A DNA stretch of 64,000 nucleotides from Thiotrichaceae bacterium. GTDB taxonomy: Bacteria > Pseudomonadota > Gammaproteobacteria > Beggiatoales > Beggiatoaceae. Of this stretch, positions 51,450 to 62,184 are shown in pieces (the stretch's first letter is position 1; the number at the start of each line of letters is the position of its first letter). Position numbers and translations under genes: made by a program. The notes under the pieces were generated by a model that saw nothing but the letters and a program-made list of their open reading frames with translations, did no database searches and had not been told where the DNA came from. Location: contig JAABRD010000017.1 in the NCBI GenBank assembly GCA_011391085.1, positions 1-64,000 of the forward strand. The letters are read 5' to 3'.

Positions 51450-51715
51450 GAAAATGGAAATGCCGGCTATGGTGGAGTAGAGGCTTATGCCTCCATGCTA
51501 TTCAGTTAAGGAATTAAAATAGCCAAAGAATTAAAATAGCGGTGGACTAGAGGCTTTAGCCGGTGGGTGGGGCCCTGCGATTTCAATTCTGTTCTGCACC
51601 TTCCGGCTAAAGCCTCTAGTCCACCTGTATTTTAGTTTCGGGGCATTTATCCCTTACCATTTAATGGCATTGAGGCGGAAGCCGGTGGGGTTGACAACTT
51701 TTGGAAAGTTGTCAA
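51450..51715. repeat. family A palindrome with degraded outer arms
   Basis: 51540–51624 is GGTGGACTAGAGGCTTTAGC … GGCTAAAGCCTCTAGTCCACC with the GGGGCCCTGCGATTTCAATTC centre. Outside are degraded arms (GGTGGAGTAGAGGCTTATGC at 51470; AATGGCATTGAGGCGGAAGC at 51662). It separates pssA from ilvC. Confidence 0.88.
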
Positions 51716-51718
51716 GCC

Positions 51719-52735
<1,017 letters not shown>

Positions 52736-52756
52736 TCAAACTTCCCCTTTATTTAT

Positions 52757-53060
52757 ATAGTGGATAATGGATAATGGATAATGGATAATGGATAATAGAA
52801 TGTGAAATCATAACAGCTTATTGTTTTCGAAATCAACCATAAATACACTGCAATAATTCTATAAATGTCTCGTTCCCACGCGCCCGCGAGGGAATGCGGG
52901 GCTTCCGCGCCAGCGTCCCGTTCCCGCCACGCGGGCGCGTTGCCCACGGCATTCCCACGCGGGCGCGTGGGAACGAGAGAAAAATAGGTCATTTTAGCAT
53001 CATCCATCATTATCCATTATCCATTATCCATTATCCATTATCCATTATCCACTAACCCAA
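52757..53060. repeat. heptamer arrays around a GC-rich palindrome (family L)
   Basis: 52757–52795 is (GGATAAT)n; 52869–52978 is a palindrome CTCGTTCCCACGCGCCCGCG … GCGGGCGCGTGGGAACGAG; 53005–53055 is (ATCCATT)n. Thus direct-repeat arrays of opposite orientation frame a third repeat, the same architecture as at 49131–49316. The block is the ilvC–gspF divergent promoter region. A family L fragment is also at 13232–13295. Confidence 0.9.
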
Positions 53061-53071
53061 TCCACTAACCC

Positions 53072-54277
53072 ATGGCTATTTATCAATTTACCTATCAAGC
53101 CTGCGACATTGAAGGCAACATTTTATCAGGCCGTCTGGCCGCTGAAAGTCAGCAAGAAGTGGTTGCAAACTTGCAAAGTCAGCTATTGATACCCTTGAAA
53201 ATCGAACAAGAGGAAGAGGCGGGCGGTCTTATTATACGCCAATCCATCTCTACTGGTGATATTATTAATTTCACCGAAGGATTGTGTACCCTTGTGGAGG
53301 CCCGTGTCCCCATCGACCGGGCGTTAGGGTTATTGCAAGGGATTACTGAAAAACCTGTGGTTCAACAATTGATTGACGATTTACGGCGCGAAGTGAAAGA
53401 AGGTAAAAGTTTAGCGGACGCCTTACAAACGCGCCCGGAAGTGTTTTCGCGCATGTATGTCAACATGGTACATGCGGGTGAAGAAGGTGGCATTTTAGAT
53501 AAATTGTTACCTAAATTAGCCAATTTCCTAGCCTCGGCAGACCAAGCCAAACGTACTATCATTTCGTCGTTAATTTACCCCGCTATTTTGTTGATGACAG
53601 GATTAATTAGCGTCACATTGTTAATGATATTCGTGGTGCCCTCCTTTGCCACTTTATTTGAAGACATGGGGCCAAATACGCCGCGTTCTGCCACGTTTTT
53701 ACTGTATTTAAGCGGTTGGTTGAAAACTTACGGTTGGACCATGCTTGCATTACCGGTTCTATTTTGGTATGGTTGGAAACAACTCGATGCGACTCCTGAA
53801 CGACGTTTACAACGTGACCAGTTTATGTTGTCTTTACCTCTCTTAGGGAAACTGATTTTACAAGCCGAATCTTCACGTTTTTGTCGAACCCTGGGTGCCT
53901 TGCTAGTGGCCGGTATTCCCTTGTTAAAAGGACTCAGTATTGTCCGAGGCGTCCTGGAAAACCAAGTTCTCTCCAATGGTCTCATTCAAGTGGAAGAGGC
54001 GGTACGCAGCGGTACCAGTTTAGGCAAAGCCTTAGCAACCCAAGCCATCTTTCCCGTGCTTCTCGCCCAATTGGTCATAGTAGGCGAAGAATCCGGACGA
54101 ACTGCGGCCATTTTAGAGAGATTGGCGGAGAATTTCGATGCCACCGTCAAACAGCAAACGGCTAGATTAGTCGCCTTATTAGAACCTTTGTTGATTCTAC
54201 TTTTAGGTGTGGTAGTAGGCGCCATCGTCATCACGATGTTATCGGCTATCTTTAGTATTAATGAAGTCAATTTTTAA
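53072..54277 (+). CDS. gspF: type II secretion inner-membrane protein GspF
   Basis: The 401-residue protein starts IYQFTYQACDIEGNILSGRL, and has two copies of the T2SSF domain (about 68–190 and 272–394), each with the LxxAGxxxGxL pattern (MVHAGEEGGILDKLL; VGEESGRTAAILERL), and three membrane helices (LLMTGLISVTLLMIFVVPSF; WTMLALPVLFWY; ILLLGVVVGAIVITMLSAIF). GspF sits at the base with GspE and L. It is followed by gspD, separate from the G–L genes 17 kb away. Confidence 0.94.
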   Translation: MAIYQFTYQACDIEGNILSGRLAAESQQEVVANLQSQLLIPLKIEQEEEAGGLIIRQSISTGDIINFTEGLCTLVEARVPIDRALGLLQGITEKPVVQQLIDDLRREVKEGKSLADALQTRPEVFSRMYVNMVHAGEEGGILDKLLPKLANFLASADQAKRTIISSLIYPAILLMTGLISVTLLMIFVVPSFATLFEDMGPNTPRSATFLLYLSGWLKTYGWTMLALPVLFWYGWKQLDATPERRLQRDQFMLSLPLLGKLILQAESSRFCRTLGALLVAGIPLLKGLSIVRGVLENQVLSNGLIQVEEAVRSGTSLGKALATQAIFPVLLAQLVIVGEESGRTAAILERLAENFDATVKQQTARLVALLEPLLILLLGVVVGAIVITMLSAIFSINEVNF

Positions 54278-54287
54278 AGGATTCAAA

Positions 54288-54352
54288 ACCACCGGCTAAA
54301 GCCTCTAGTCCCGCTGGCTGTAAATAAGGGGACTAGAGGCTTTAGCCGGTAG
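54288..54352. repeat. family A palindrome between gspF and gspD
   Basis: CCACCGGCTAAAGCCTCTAG … CTAGAGGCTTTAGCCGGTAG; here the arms face the other way round from most copies. It leaves 30 nt to the gspD start. Confidence 0.88.
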
Positions 54353-54380
54353 TCTAACTCACTAAACATTTAAGTATTTT

Positions 54381-56609
54381 ATGTCATTCACTTTACTGAA
54401 AAAACTAAGTACCATTCTCGTCTTTAGCAGTATTTTAGTCGCCTGCGCGGCGCCTCACAAACGCACTTCGGCACCTCCGCCACGGGCTTCTACCCTGGCT
54501 ACCAGCCAATTACCGCCAGACACGCCTGTGGTCAATCCACCGCTTTCTGACCTGCCCTTGGTGGAACTGCCAACCACTTCTCCTAAACCTCTCAAAGAAG
54601 TGAATCGCGTGGGGGAAGTGCCAAAAGTGACTGAATTATCCGATAACACATTGGAGAATATCAGTTTGGAAGAAATCCCTCTCGACAAACCATTGCAACT
54701 CGACCTTGAACAAGTACCCCTCCGACAAGTTATTGAAAATATTGGAGATGTGTTAAAACTTAATATGGTTATTGACCCTGCCATTGGTGACAAGGTAACG
54801 GTTCGTACTTCTAAAGACAAGCCTTTACGCAGGCAAGACCTATGGCCATTGTTGCAACTCCTTCTCACCGAAGCAGGAGTGACTGTGGATAAAAGAGGGG
54901 AAGTGTATTATTTTAACAAGACCGGTCCCTCTATCCCCGGCACCATTGGTATTTCGCCTGATGCTTTGACAGGTAGCGATGCTTCTGAAGTTCTCCAAGT
55001 GACTCCACTACGCTTCATTTCCGTGGACACGGCGTTGGCCGTATTGATGCCACTGGTGCAACCGAAGGGGCGAATTATTAGCTTGCCTAACGTCAATGTG
55101 ATAGGCATTATCACCAACCCACAACGTTTGGAACGGGTGAATAAACTGCTGGCCATCATTGACACTGACCCCTTTTTGCATCATGGGATGCGCTTGTTTC
55201 GCTTGATCAATTCCAAAGCGACAGAATTGCAACCGGAATTGGAGAGAATTTTTCAAGCTATCTATTGGAAAACTCCACCTGCTTATCAAACCATTGCGTT
55301 GGAACGTATCAATTCCGTGTTAGTGGTAGCCCCGCCCGGTGGTCGTTTTGACGACGTAGAAATGTGGGTCAACATTCTGGATGAGAGAAGTGAAGAAAGT
55401 GGGGAACAAGTTTTCATTTACCGCGTTCGAAATTTGGAAGCCGCAAAACTAGCTGCCACGTTGACCAATGTATTTAAATCGGAAGAACAACGCCGTGAAG
55501 ACGAAATTGTTCAACAACGTCAACAACAAAACGAAGGTCAGCTTCTCACTCCTGAAGGTGAACCGATTCCGCCACCGCCACCGTTGCCCAATCGACCCAA
55601 TCAGCCAGGTGGCACCGGGGTACCCGTTTCGGCAGAGTTAAAAGTCAACATTGTAGCCGACGAAAGTACGAATAGTTTATTGATTCGCGCCAATCCTCGC
55701 GACTATCGGCAACTGTTGGAAACGATTTATGCCCTTGACCAGGTCCCCAAGGAAGTGATGATCAACATCGTGATTGCCGAAGTCTCCCTCACCGAAGCCA
55801 ATAAATTTGGGATTGACTGGCAAGCCATGTTTGGAGGCCGCCGGGGAACGGATGGCAAACAGCAAAGTTATATCGGTTCTAACTTCAATGTCCCAGGGAA
55901 CAGCACGGCGGAAAGTCCTTTGACGGGGCTGGTGATTGACCACATCGCAGGCAGTTTGACAGCCGTGTTAAACGCAGTGGCCTCCACCAATGACATCAGC
56001 ATTTTATCACGTCCTTCCCTCTTGGTGCGGAACAATGAAGAGGCATCCATGAATGTCGGTGCCAACGAACCCTTTCTTGGTTCCATCAACCGGTCCAACC
56101 TGAATAATGAACAAGTCTCTCAAGATGTGCAGTACAAAGACACCGGTATCACCGTCAAAATCACACCGCGTATCAATGACGACGGGATTATCAATCTGAA
56201 AATTGAACAAGAACTGTCTCAAGTGGGACCGACGCGCACCACGCAAAATTTGCAATCTTTTATTCAACGTAAAGTGGCAACTTCCGTGGTCGTCCAAGAT
56301 GGCAGTGCCATTGTCATTGGTGGCCTAATTCAAACCAACCGCCGCAGTGACCAACAAGGTATTCCGGTGTTAAAAGATTTGCCTTTGATTGGGAATACGT
56401 TATTCTCCTCCACAGATAGAGAAGATTCACGCACCGAGTTGGTACTGATCATGGTGCCCACGATTGTTCAACCTGATTCAAATAACAGTTTATTGATGGA
56501 CGATTTTAGACGGCGTATGAAATTGGTTTCGGAATTACTTAACCAAGAGGAGTATGTGTTGGATTCGCCAGTGACGGGGAATAGACATAATGGGGGGATG
56601 CCTAAATAG
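54381..56609 (+). CDS. gspD: type II secretion outer-membrane secretin GspD
   Basis: The 742-residue lipoprotein (VFSSILVACAAP, Cys22) has a long Pro-rich linker, the N0 domain (LDLEQVPLRQVIENIGDVLKL), N1 (TPLRFISVDTALAVLMPLV, ISLPNVNVIGII), N2 and N3 (FIYRVRNLEAAKLAATLTNVF; VNIVADESTNSLLIRANP), and the secretin core with SILSRPSLLVRNNEEASMNVG and VIGGLIQTNRRSDQQGIPVLKDLPLIGNTLF. A Pro-rich insert PPPPPLPNRPNQPGG lies in N3. The lipobox suggests it can reach the outer membrane without a separate pilotin. Confidence 0.95.
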   Translation: MSFTLLKKLSTILVFSSILVACAAPHKRTSAPPPRASTLATSQLPPDTPVVNPPLSDLPLVELPTTSPKPLKEVNRVGEVPKVTELSDNTLENISLEEIPLDKPLQLDLEQVPLRQVIENIGDVLKLNMVIDPAIGDKVTVRTSKDKPLRRQDLWPLLQLLLTEAGVTVDKRGEVYYFNKTGPSIPGTIGISPDALTGSDASEVLQVTPLRFISVDTALAVLMPLVQPKGRIISLPNVNVIGIITNPQRLERVNKLLAIIDTDPFLHHGMRLFRLINSKATELQPELERIFQAIYWKTPPAYQTIALERINSVLVVAPPGGRFDDVEMWVNILDERSEESGEQVFIYRVRNLEAAKLAATLTNVFKSEEQRREDEIVQQRQQQNEGQLLTPEGEPIPPPPPLPNRPNQPGGTGVPVSAELKVNIVADESTNSLLIRANPRDYRQLLETIYALDQVPKEVMINIVIAEVSLTEANKFGIDWQAMFGGRRGTDGKQQSYIGSNFNVPGNSTAESPLTGLVIDHIAGSLTAVLNAVASTNDISILSRPSLLVRNNEEASMNVGANEPFLGSINRSNLNNEQVSQDVQYKDTGITVKITPRINDDGIINLKIEQELSQVGPTRTTQNLQSFIQRKVATSVVVQDGSAIVIGGLIQTNRRSDQQGIPVLKDLPLIGNTLFSSTDREDSRTELVLIMVPTIVQPDSNNSLLMDDFRRRMKLVSELLNQEEYVLDSPVTGNRHNGGMPK

Positions 56610-56621
56610 ACTCATTCATGT

Positions 56622-56724
56622 CCAGGAGTCCAATATCTCCATGAGTCCAAAGCGTAGCTTTGTCCGACAAAGCTACGCTTTGGACTCCTGGTCAGGTCTG
56701 ACAAAGCTACGCTTTGGACTCCTG
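56622..56724. repeat. family B palindromes in tandem after gspD
   Basis: CCAGGAGTCCAAT…, GAGTCCAAAGCGTAGCTTTG, CAAAGCTACGCTTTGGACTCCTG and one further right arm up to 56724. Two overlapping hairpins can form between the convergent gspD and rhodanese genes, a terminator-like position. Confidence 0.85.
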
Positions 56725-56732
56725 GTCCTGGT

Positions 56733-57200
56733 TTAACACTGATCCCACGGCAACCCATGAAACCGCCAACCACCGACACTGCTACGGTGATGTTCACCAT
56801 CTAAGGCGCCTTCAAAGCCTTCTGTGACATTATACACGTTAGTGAACTCTTCCTTAACCAGCAAATGACCGGCCTCCAAAGAACGCCGGCCACTACGACA
56901 GATAAGGAGAACGGGAACACTTTCGATATTGCTGTCTTCGGGGTTATACACAATGCCACCCAGTAACACTTTCCGCACTTCGACGGCAAATCTGGGATTG
57001 ACTTTCCAATCCGGTTCGTCAATCCAAGCAACGTGTATAGCCCCCTTGGGATGGCCAACAAAGAGATATTCCATTTCCGAACGGATGTCAATCAGTACCG
57101 CTTTGGGATTTTCCTGCATTAACTGATAGGCTTCTTTGGGGCCAATGGAATGCAGTTCATGCAGATTCTGGGAAGGTGATGAAGATGTGACTTCACTCAT
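56733..57200 (-). CDS. rhodanese-like sulfurtransferase
   Basis: I use the ATG at 57200, which overlaps the NfeD stop and has GAGGAA upstream. The 155-residue protein has one rhodanese domain: AVLIDIRSEMEYLFVGHPKGAIHVAW and the active-site loop LICRSGRRSLEAGHLLV with catalytic Cys. The FVGHPKGA motif is like the PspE/GlpE-type single-domain rhodaneses seen in sulfur-oxidising bacteria. It transfers sulfane sulfur. Its coupling with NfeD/SPFH genes is notable. Confidence 0.88.
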   Translation of the reverse strand: MSEVTSSSPSQNLHELHSIGPKEAYQLMQENPKAVLIDIRSEMEYLFVGHPKGAIHVAWIDEPDWKVNPRFAVEVRKVLLGGIVYNPEDSNIESVPVLLICRSGRRSLEAGHLLVKEEFTNVYNVTEGFEGALDGEHHRSSVGGWRFHGLPWDQC

Positions 57201-57690
57201 AATAATTAAATTCCTCTTGTGATTGTGATTTGGTAGGTTCGACTGCAACCGGTTTCACTTGCAGACGAATACCGTTGACGCCAATGACTTTGACGTTCGT
57301 GCCCAGGGCAGCGTCTGGACCCTCGACACTCCAACTGGTATCATCAATATCGGTTCTGCCGCGACCATTGACAATGGGTTCAGTAAGAGTGAAAATGCGT
57401 CCAATACATTCTGCACCGCGTTGATTGAGAAACGGTTGGTCGGTTGACTCTGGATTTTTGGTTAAATAATAGCGGCTAACAAAAACACTGACAATGGAAG
57501 CGAGGGCAAAGATGAAGATTTGATACTCCACGATCAGAGTGGGGACCAGTAGTATCAACAGCCCCATCCCAATGGCGGCTATCGCCGGCCATAAGAAGAA
57601 GGTGCCAGGAATAAGGACTTCGAGGACGAGAAGAGATACCGCTATCGTCCACCAGTGCCAATAAGTGATTGCAATAGTTGGTTCTATCAT
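57193..57690 (-). CDS. NfeD-family membrane protein
   Basis: The 165-residue protein has three or four membrane helices (YWHWWTIAVSLLVLEVLIPGTFFLWPAIAAIGMG…) and a C-terminal OB-fold domain (RGAECIGRIFTLTEPIVNGRGR…DTSWSVEGPDAALGTNVKVIG), the standard NfeD1b/YbbK-partner plan. It starts 3 nt after the SPFH gene stop. Partners of this kind work with a stomatin/SPFH protein in membrane quality control. Confidence 0.9.
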   Translation of the reverse strand: MIEPTIAITYWHWWTIAVSLLVLEVLIPGTFFLWPAIAAIGMGLLILLVPTLIVEYQIFIFALASIVSVFVSRYYLTKNPESTDQPFLNQRGAECIGRIFTLTEPIVNGRGRTDIDDTSWSVEGPDAALGTNVKVIGVNGIRLQVKPVAVEPTKSQSQEEFNYYE

Positions 57691-57693
57691 ATC

Positions 57694-58644
57694 TTACTCG
57701 ATTCGAGACAGCGGACGGTCTTTCGTGAAAGACGCTTTCGTGAGTTCACTGATTCCACCAATTGCACCGATGACGCCGGAAGCGTCTAAAGGCATAAAGA
57801 TGAGTTTTTGATTATCTGCGGAGGCGATTTTCTGGAGGGCTTCTACATATTTTTGGGCGACAAAATAGTTGACGGCTTGGATACTGCCTTTGGCGATGGC
57901 TTCGGAGACCACGAGGGTGGCGTTCGCTTCCGCCTGGGCCAGACGTTCTCTGGCTTCGGCTTCTCGAAAGGCCGCTTCTTTACGTCCTTCGGCGGCCAAG
58001 ATGGCCGCTTGCTTTTCACCTTCTGCCTTTAAAATTTCGGCTTGCCGTTTGCCTTCGGCTTCCAAAATATTGGCACGTTTGTCACGTTCGGCTTTCATTT
58101 GTCTCCCCATTGATTCAACCAGGTCTAGGGGAGGTGAAATATCTTTAATTTCCACACGCAACACCTTGACGCCCCAAGGATTAGTGGCTTCATCCACGAC
58201 TCGTAGCAGTTGGTGATTAATCTCGTCGCGTTTGGAGAGAAGTTCGTCTAAATCCATGGACCCCATGACGTTACGAATATTGGTCATGGTGAGATTTAAA
58301 ATAGCAGAGCGGAGATTTTTGACCTGATAGGCCGCTTTGGCAGCGTCGATGATTTGGTAAAAGACCACACCATCAACTTTGACCATCGCATTGTCTTTGG
58401 TGATAACCTCTTGGGCGGGAATGTCCATGACTTCTTCCATCATACTCAATTTTTGGCCAATGAGGTCAACAAATGGGTAAATCAGGTTCAGACCGGGTTT
58501 AAGGGTGGTTCGGTACTTTCCAAAACGTTCGACAGTGTACTCCGTACCTTGCGGGACCGATTTGACGCCCATAAAGAGTACGACGGCGGCCAGGGTAAGA
58601 AATATAAAAGCAAAGATGGCAATAAAACTGAGGCTAGTTACCAT
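57694..58644 (-). CDS. qmcA: SPFH/stomatin-like protein (QmcA type)
   Basis: The 316-residue protein has one N-terminal membrane helix ([21 protein letters not shown]), the SPFH domain ([57 protein letters not shown]), a charged helical region with repeated AEGxRQAxIxxAEGEKQA, and ends with a conserved C-terminal [16 protein letters not shown]. It forms oligomers in the inner membrane, usually linked to FtsH control. It is the first gene of the SPFH–NfeD–rhodanese operon. Confidence 0.93.
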   Translation of the reverse strand: MVTSLSFIAIFAFIFLTLAAVVLFMGVKSVPQGTEYTVERFGKYRTTLKPGLNLIYPFVDLIGQKLSMMEEVMDIPAQEVITKDNAMVKVDGVVFYQIIDAAKAAYQVKNLRSAILNLTMTNIRNVMGSMDLDELLSKRDEINHQLLRVVDEATNPWGVKVLRVEIKDISPPLDLVESMGRQMKAERDKRANILEAEGKRQAEILKAEGEKQAAILAAEGRKEAAFREAEARERLAQAEANATLVVSEAIAKGSIQAVNYFVAQKYVEALQKIASADNQKLIFMPLDASGVIGAIGGISELTKASFTKDRPLSRIE

Positions 58645-58724
58645 AATGTTCCTCTTGAGTATAGATTTCTAAAGTTGAGTTGGAGTATATTGTATCATTA
58701 CTTTTGTACCTTCTCTCTTTTCCT

Positions 58725-58881
58725 GTAGGGTGGATTAAGCGAAGCGTATCCACCAAATCCTATAACCCGTGGTGGATACGCTTCGCTTAATCCACCCTAC
58801 ATTTTAAATCAAAATGGTACAAGGGTGAAAGAATATTACTATATGACTTGCGCAACAAAGCCAAAGAAACTAAGTTTCTTC
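58725..58881. repeat. family C palindrome, MITE end and family F motif
   Basis: 58725–58800 is a family C palindrome (GTAGGGTGGATTAAGCGAAG … CTTCGCTTAATCCACCCTAC); 58831–58843 is a lone GAATATTACTATA end of the 151-bp MITE; 58865–58881 is AAGAAACTAAGTTTCTT. The gap is between the divergently transcribed SPFH and TtcA-like genes. Confidence 0.88.
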
Positions 58882-58918
58882 TCACTTTGCGTAATTTTAA
58901 AACTAAAATTTTTAGACT

Positions 58919-59656
58919 ATGAATCATTTTATCACACCACCCAAATCTTTACTAAGTTGCGCCGGCCGTGCCATTGCCGATTACACCATGATTCAGGCCG
59001 GTGACCGCGTGTTGGTAGCCCTATCAGGGGGTAAAGATTCCTTGTCACTGTTACACATTTTAGCACATTTACAACGTCATGCGCCTGTCTATTTTGAATT
59101 GGGGGCCATGACGGTGGATCCCCAGATTCCAGGTTTTGACCCCTCGCCTCTCAAAGATTATCTGGCAAAATTAGACATTCCTTATTTTTACTGTACCCAA
59201 CCCATTTTGGAAGAGGCTACGCAAAGAATGGGCAATGACTCTTTTTGTGCCTATTGCGCCAGAATGAAACGGGGTATTATGTATACAACGGCGCGTCACC
59301 ACCATTACAACGTCTTAGCATTGGGCCAACATCTGGATGATGTGGCTGAAAGTTTCTTGATGTCGGCCCTCTATCAAGGCAATTTACAAACCATGAAAGC
59401 GCATTATACCAATGATGCAGGCGATGTGCGAGTGATACGTCCATTAATTTATGCACGGGAACGGCAAACGGCTGATTTTGCTAAAAATTTACCTGTGATT
59501 GCGGATAATTGTCCGGCCTGTTTTAGTCAACCGACACAACGTACCCATATTAAGGGATTCTTAGCTAATGAAGAAGCCCAGCATAAACATATTTTTAAAA
59601 ATTTGCTTCATGCGATGCGGCCGTTAATGGATGAAAGAAGAAACTTAGTTTCTTGA
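58919..59656 (+). CDS. ttcA: TtcA-family tRNA thiolation enzyme
   Basis: The 245-residue protein has the PP-loop ALSGGKDSLSLLHI, the CAYCARMKRG Cys pair and a third Cys in NCPACF, as in TtcA, which binds a [4Fe-4S] cluster and makes 2-thiocytidine 32 in tRNA. GQHLDDVAESFLM and VRVIRPLIYARE are also family marks. It lacks about 60 N- and C-terminal residues of E. coli TtcA (311), and the tail ERRNLVS with the stop comes from a family F repeat, so the C terminus may be shortened by the repeat; short family members do exist. Confidence 0.85.
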   Translation: MNHFITPPKSLLSCAGRAIADYTMIQAGDRVLVALSGGKDSLSLLHILAHLQRHAPVYFELGAMTVDPQIPGFDPSPLKDYLAKLDIPYFYCTQPILEEATQRMGNDSFCAYCARMKRGIMYTTARHHHYNVLALGQHLDDVAESFLMSALYQGNLQTMKAHYTNDAGDVRVIRPLIYARERQTADFAKNLPVIADNCPACFSQPTQRTHIKGFLANEEAQHKHIFKNLLHAMRPLMDERRNLVS

Positions 59657-59716
59657 AGAAACTTAGTTTCTCATCGTTCAAAAAAACTTAGTTTCTTCAA
59701 GAAACTTAGTTTCTCA
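59637..59716. repeat. family F hairpins at the end of the TtcA-like gene
   Basis: Four copies of GAAACTTAGTTTC, two of them inverted, with AAGAAACTTAGTTTCTTGAAG forming hairpins. The first copy encodes the last codons of the TtcA-like gene. Confidence 0.88.
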
Positions 59717-59744
59717 TCATGATTTCCATAGACCCTAATCATAT

Positions 59745-62180
59745 ATGATGAATTTCCTAAACTATATTCCAGTACCACAAGAATCGATTGTCTTACTCGG
59801 TAGCCTACTCGTCAGCGGTTTATTTTCCTTGATTCTCTGGCTATGGGCGACAGAATGGCAAAATCGTCAACGTTTGCAACGTGAATATCAGGAACGTCTC
59901 TTGACGGAGGAGAATTTACGTCTTCAATGCACTTCTCAGTTGCAACAATTGGCTGAACAAAATGCCCAATTACAACAAGACCTCCAAAACCATCTTCAAC
60001 TTTCAAAGGCATTACGTGCTACCGAAGAACGTTTTGAACTGGCCATGCGTGGCGCCAGTGATGGTTTATGGGATTGGGATTTACAAACCAATGAGGCTTA
60101 TTTTTCGCCACGCTGGAAACAAATGTTGGGATATTCTGACGAGGAACTGATGAGTCATTTTGATGAATGGCATCAACGCCTCCATCCAGAGGAATTTGAC
60201 AAAGTTATGTTGGACATCGACGCCTACCTGGAAAAAAAGACGCCCAGTTACGAAAGTCTCCACCGCATGAAACATAAAGATGGCCACTATGTTTGGATGT
60301 TGGTACGGGGACTGGCTTTATGGAATGCACAGGGTGACGCATTGCGCTTTATTGGTACCTATATGGATATGACTGCGCAAAAAGCGGCAGAGGAGAGGTT
60401 ACGAGACAGTGAACAATATCGGCGCACCCTGATTGAAGAATCTCTCTTAGGTCTGGTGTTGGCCGATCTGGAAGGTCACATTCAAGAAGTCAATCCCGCG
60501 TATGCCAAGATTGTTGGTTACACGGTGGCAGAACTGAGTCAATATAGTTTACGGCACCTCGTTCCAGACAAATATTACTCTCTCGTTCAAGACCAATTGG
60601 AGAAAGTGAAAGCAACAGGACGTCTGGGACCGATTGAAAAAGAATATTTGCATAAAGATGGACATCTGGTGCCTGTCAGATGGTCCGGCTTGACCATTGA
60701 CATTAAAGGTCGAACCCTTATTTGGAGTCATCTGGAAGACATTACCGAACAGAAACGGGCCGAACAAGCCGAACAAGCTAGATTGGAAGCGGAACTGGCG
60801 AATCGTGCTAAGAGTGCCTTTTTGGCCAACATGAGTCATGAGTTACGCACCCCCCTAAACGGCATTTTAGGCTACGCCCAGATTCTTAAAATGGATAGGG
60901 AGTTGACCACGGAACAACAAGAAGGCGTTCAAATCATTCAACAATGCGGTGAATACTTGTTGACTCTGATTAATGACATCCTGGATATTTCTAAACTAGA
61001 AACGGGGGAGTTGCATCTATATCCTTCAGATTTCCACTTTGGAGATTTTCTCACCCATCTGACACAACTGTTTCAACTGCGGGCCCAAGAAAAAAAGATT
61101 TCTTTTGTGTATGAACCCTTGTCACGTCTGCCTGTCGGTGCCCACGCCGATGAAAAAAGATTACGTCAAATTTTGGTGCATCTGCTTGGCAATGCGGTAA
61201 AATTTACCAACAAGGGCGGAGTTACCTTGCAAATCAGTTATTCCGACGGTAATATTCATTTTGTCGTCGAAGACACCGGCATTGGAGTTGTGCCTACGGA
61301 TCTGGAAAGAATCTTTTTGCCCTTTCAACAGCCCAGTAAGCAATACAATTATGCCAAAGTCGATGGTTTAGGCGTAGGACTGCCTTTGACCCAAAAATTG
61401 GTCCGGTTGATGGAAGGAGAAATCCAAGTACAGAGTACGTTAGGACGTGGTAGCACCTTTTCAGTCACGGTGAAATTACCAGAAATCCCCGGCTTAGTGA
61501 GACCCAAAACGCAATCACCAGTGATTCTTGGCTTTGAAGGCAAACCACGGGTATTATTGGTAGTGGACGACAAATGGGAAAATCGTTCCGTACTGGTGAA
61601 TCTATTAAAACCGTTAGGATTTGATTTGATTGAAGCCAACAATGGTCAGGAGGCATTAAATATCGTCCATGAAATACAACCCGACTTGATTTTAACGGAT
61701 TTAGTGATGCCAGTGATGGACGGTTTTGAATTGGCCAGACAAATTCGGAAGATACCGGAAATCTCACATATTCCGATTATCGCCCTCTCTGCCAGCGTAT
61801 TGGAACCGGGACAAACAGAAAGTATTCTAGCAGGTTGTAACGTCTGTCTGATGAAACCCATTCAGGCTTCAGAACTGCTAGACGCCTTGCAAAACTATTT
61901 GGGAATCACCTGGATTTATGAACAACCAGATTCTGGACAAAACCTCAACTGCTATGGAGTTCTGGGGGACGAGGTTACCAATTTAATAGGCCCTGCGAAT
62001 GAACAGGCGAATATTCTGTATCAATTGGTCCTCACCGAAGAACTTGGAGAAGTCGTGAAGGAAGTAGAAAAAATGGAACAAGACGATCCACAATTGACAC
62101 CGTTTGCCAATCGAGTTCGGGAATTGGCCAAAGAATTTTGTGAAGAGAAAATTTGTGAATTGATTGAGAGATTTCTTTAA
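59745..62180 (+). CDS. hybrid sensor histidine kinase (TM–coiled coil–PAS–PAS–HisKA–HATPase–REC)
   Basis: The 811-residue protein has one N-terminal membrane helix (15–36, SIVLLGSLLVSGLFSLILWLW), a coiled coil (45–90), two PAS domains (about 95–215 and 222–335), the HisKA motif with His365 in NMSHELRTPLNG, an HATPase domain (about 475–590, LLGNAVKFTNKGG, DTGIGV, GVGLPLTQKLVRLMEG), and a receiver domain with Asp652 in LILTDLVMPVMDG. A helical C-terminal tail of about 80 residues has no Hpt His that I can name. PAS 1 is related to PAS 3 of the giant protein at 24641. No response regulator gene is adjacent. Confidence 0.92.
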   Translation: MMNFLNYIPVPQESIVLLGSLLVSGLFSLILWLWATEWQNRQRLQREYQERLLTEENLRLQCTSQLQQLAEQNAQLQQDLQNHLQLSKALRATEERFELAMRGASDGLWDWDLQTNEAYFSPRWKQMLGYSDEELMSHFDEWHQRLHPEEFDKVMLDIDAYLEKKTPSYESLHRMKHKDGHYVWMLVRGLALWNAQGDALRFIGTYMDMTAQKAAEERLRDSEQYRRTLIEESLLGLVLADLEGHIQEVNPAYAKIVGYTVAELSQYSLRHLVPDKYYSLVQDQLEKVKATGRLGPIEKEYLHKDGHLVPVRWSGLTIDIKGRTLIWSHLEDITEQKRAEQAEQARLEAELANRAKSAFLANMSHELRTPLNGILGYAQILKMDRELTTEQQEGVQIIQQCGEYLLTLINDILDISKLETGELHLYPSDFHFGDFLTHLTQLFQLRAQEKKISFVYEPLSRLPVGAHADEKRLRQILVHLLGNAVKFTNKGGVTLQISYSDGNIHFVVEDTGIGVVPTDLERIFLPFQQPSKQYNYAKVDGLGVGLPLTQKLVRLMEGEIQVQSTLGRGSTFSVTVKLPEIPGLVRPKTQSPVILGFEGKPRVLLVVDDKWENRSVLVNLLKPLGFDLIEANNGQEALNIVHEIQPDLILTDLVMPVMDGFELARQIRKIPEISHIPIIALSASVLEPGQTESILAGCNVCLMKPIQASELLDALQNYLGITWIYEQPDSGQNLNCYGVLGDEVTNLIGPANEQANILYQLVLTEELGEVVKEVEKMEQDDPQLTPFANRVRELAKEFCEEKICELIERFL

Positions 62181-62184
62181 ATCC

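Noticed and set aside
53728-54270. Overlapping frames on both strands inside gspF
   Set aside because: Alternative-frame shadows of the T2SSF domains.
61465-61861. Minus-strand frames opposite the receiver domain of the hybrid kinase
   Set aside because: Antisense shadows; the plus-strand receiver domain is clear.
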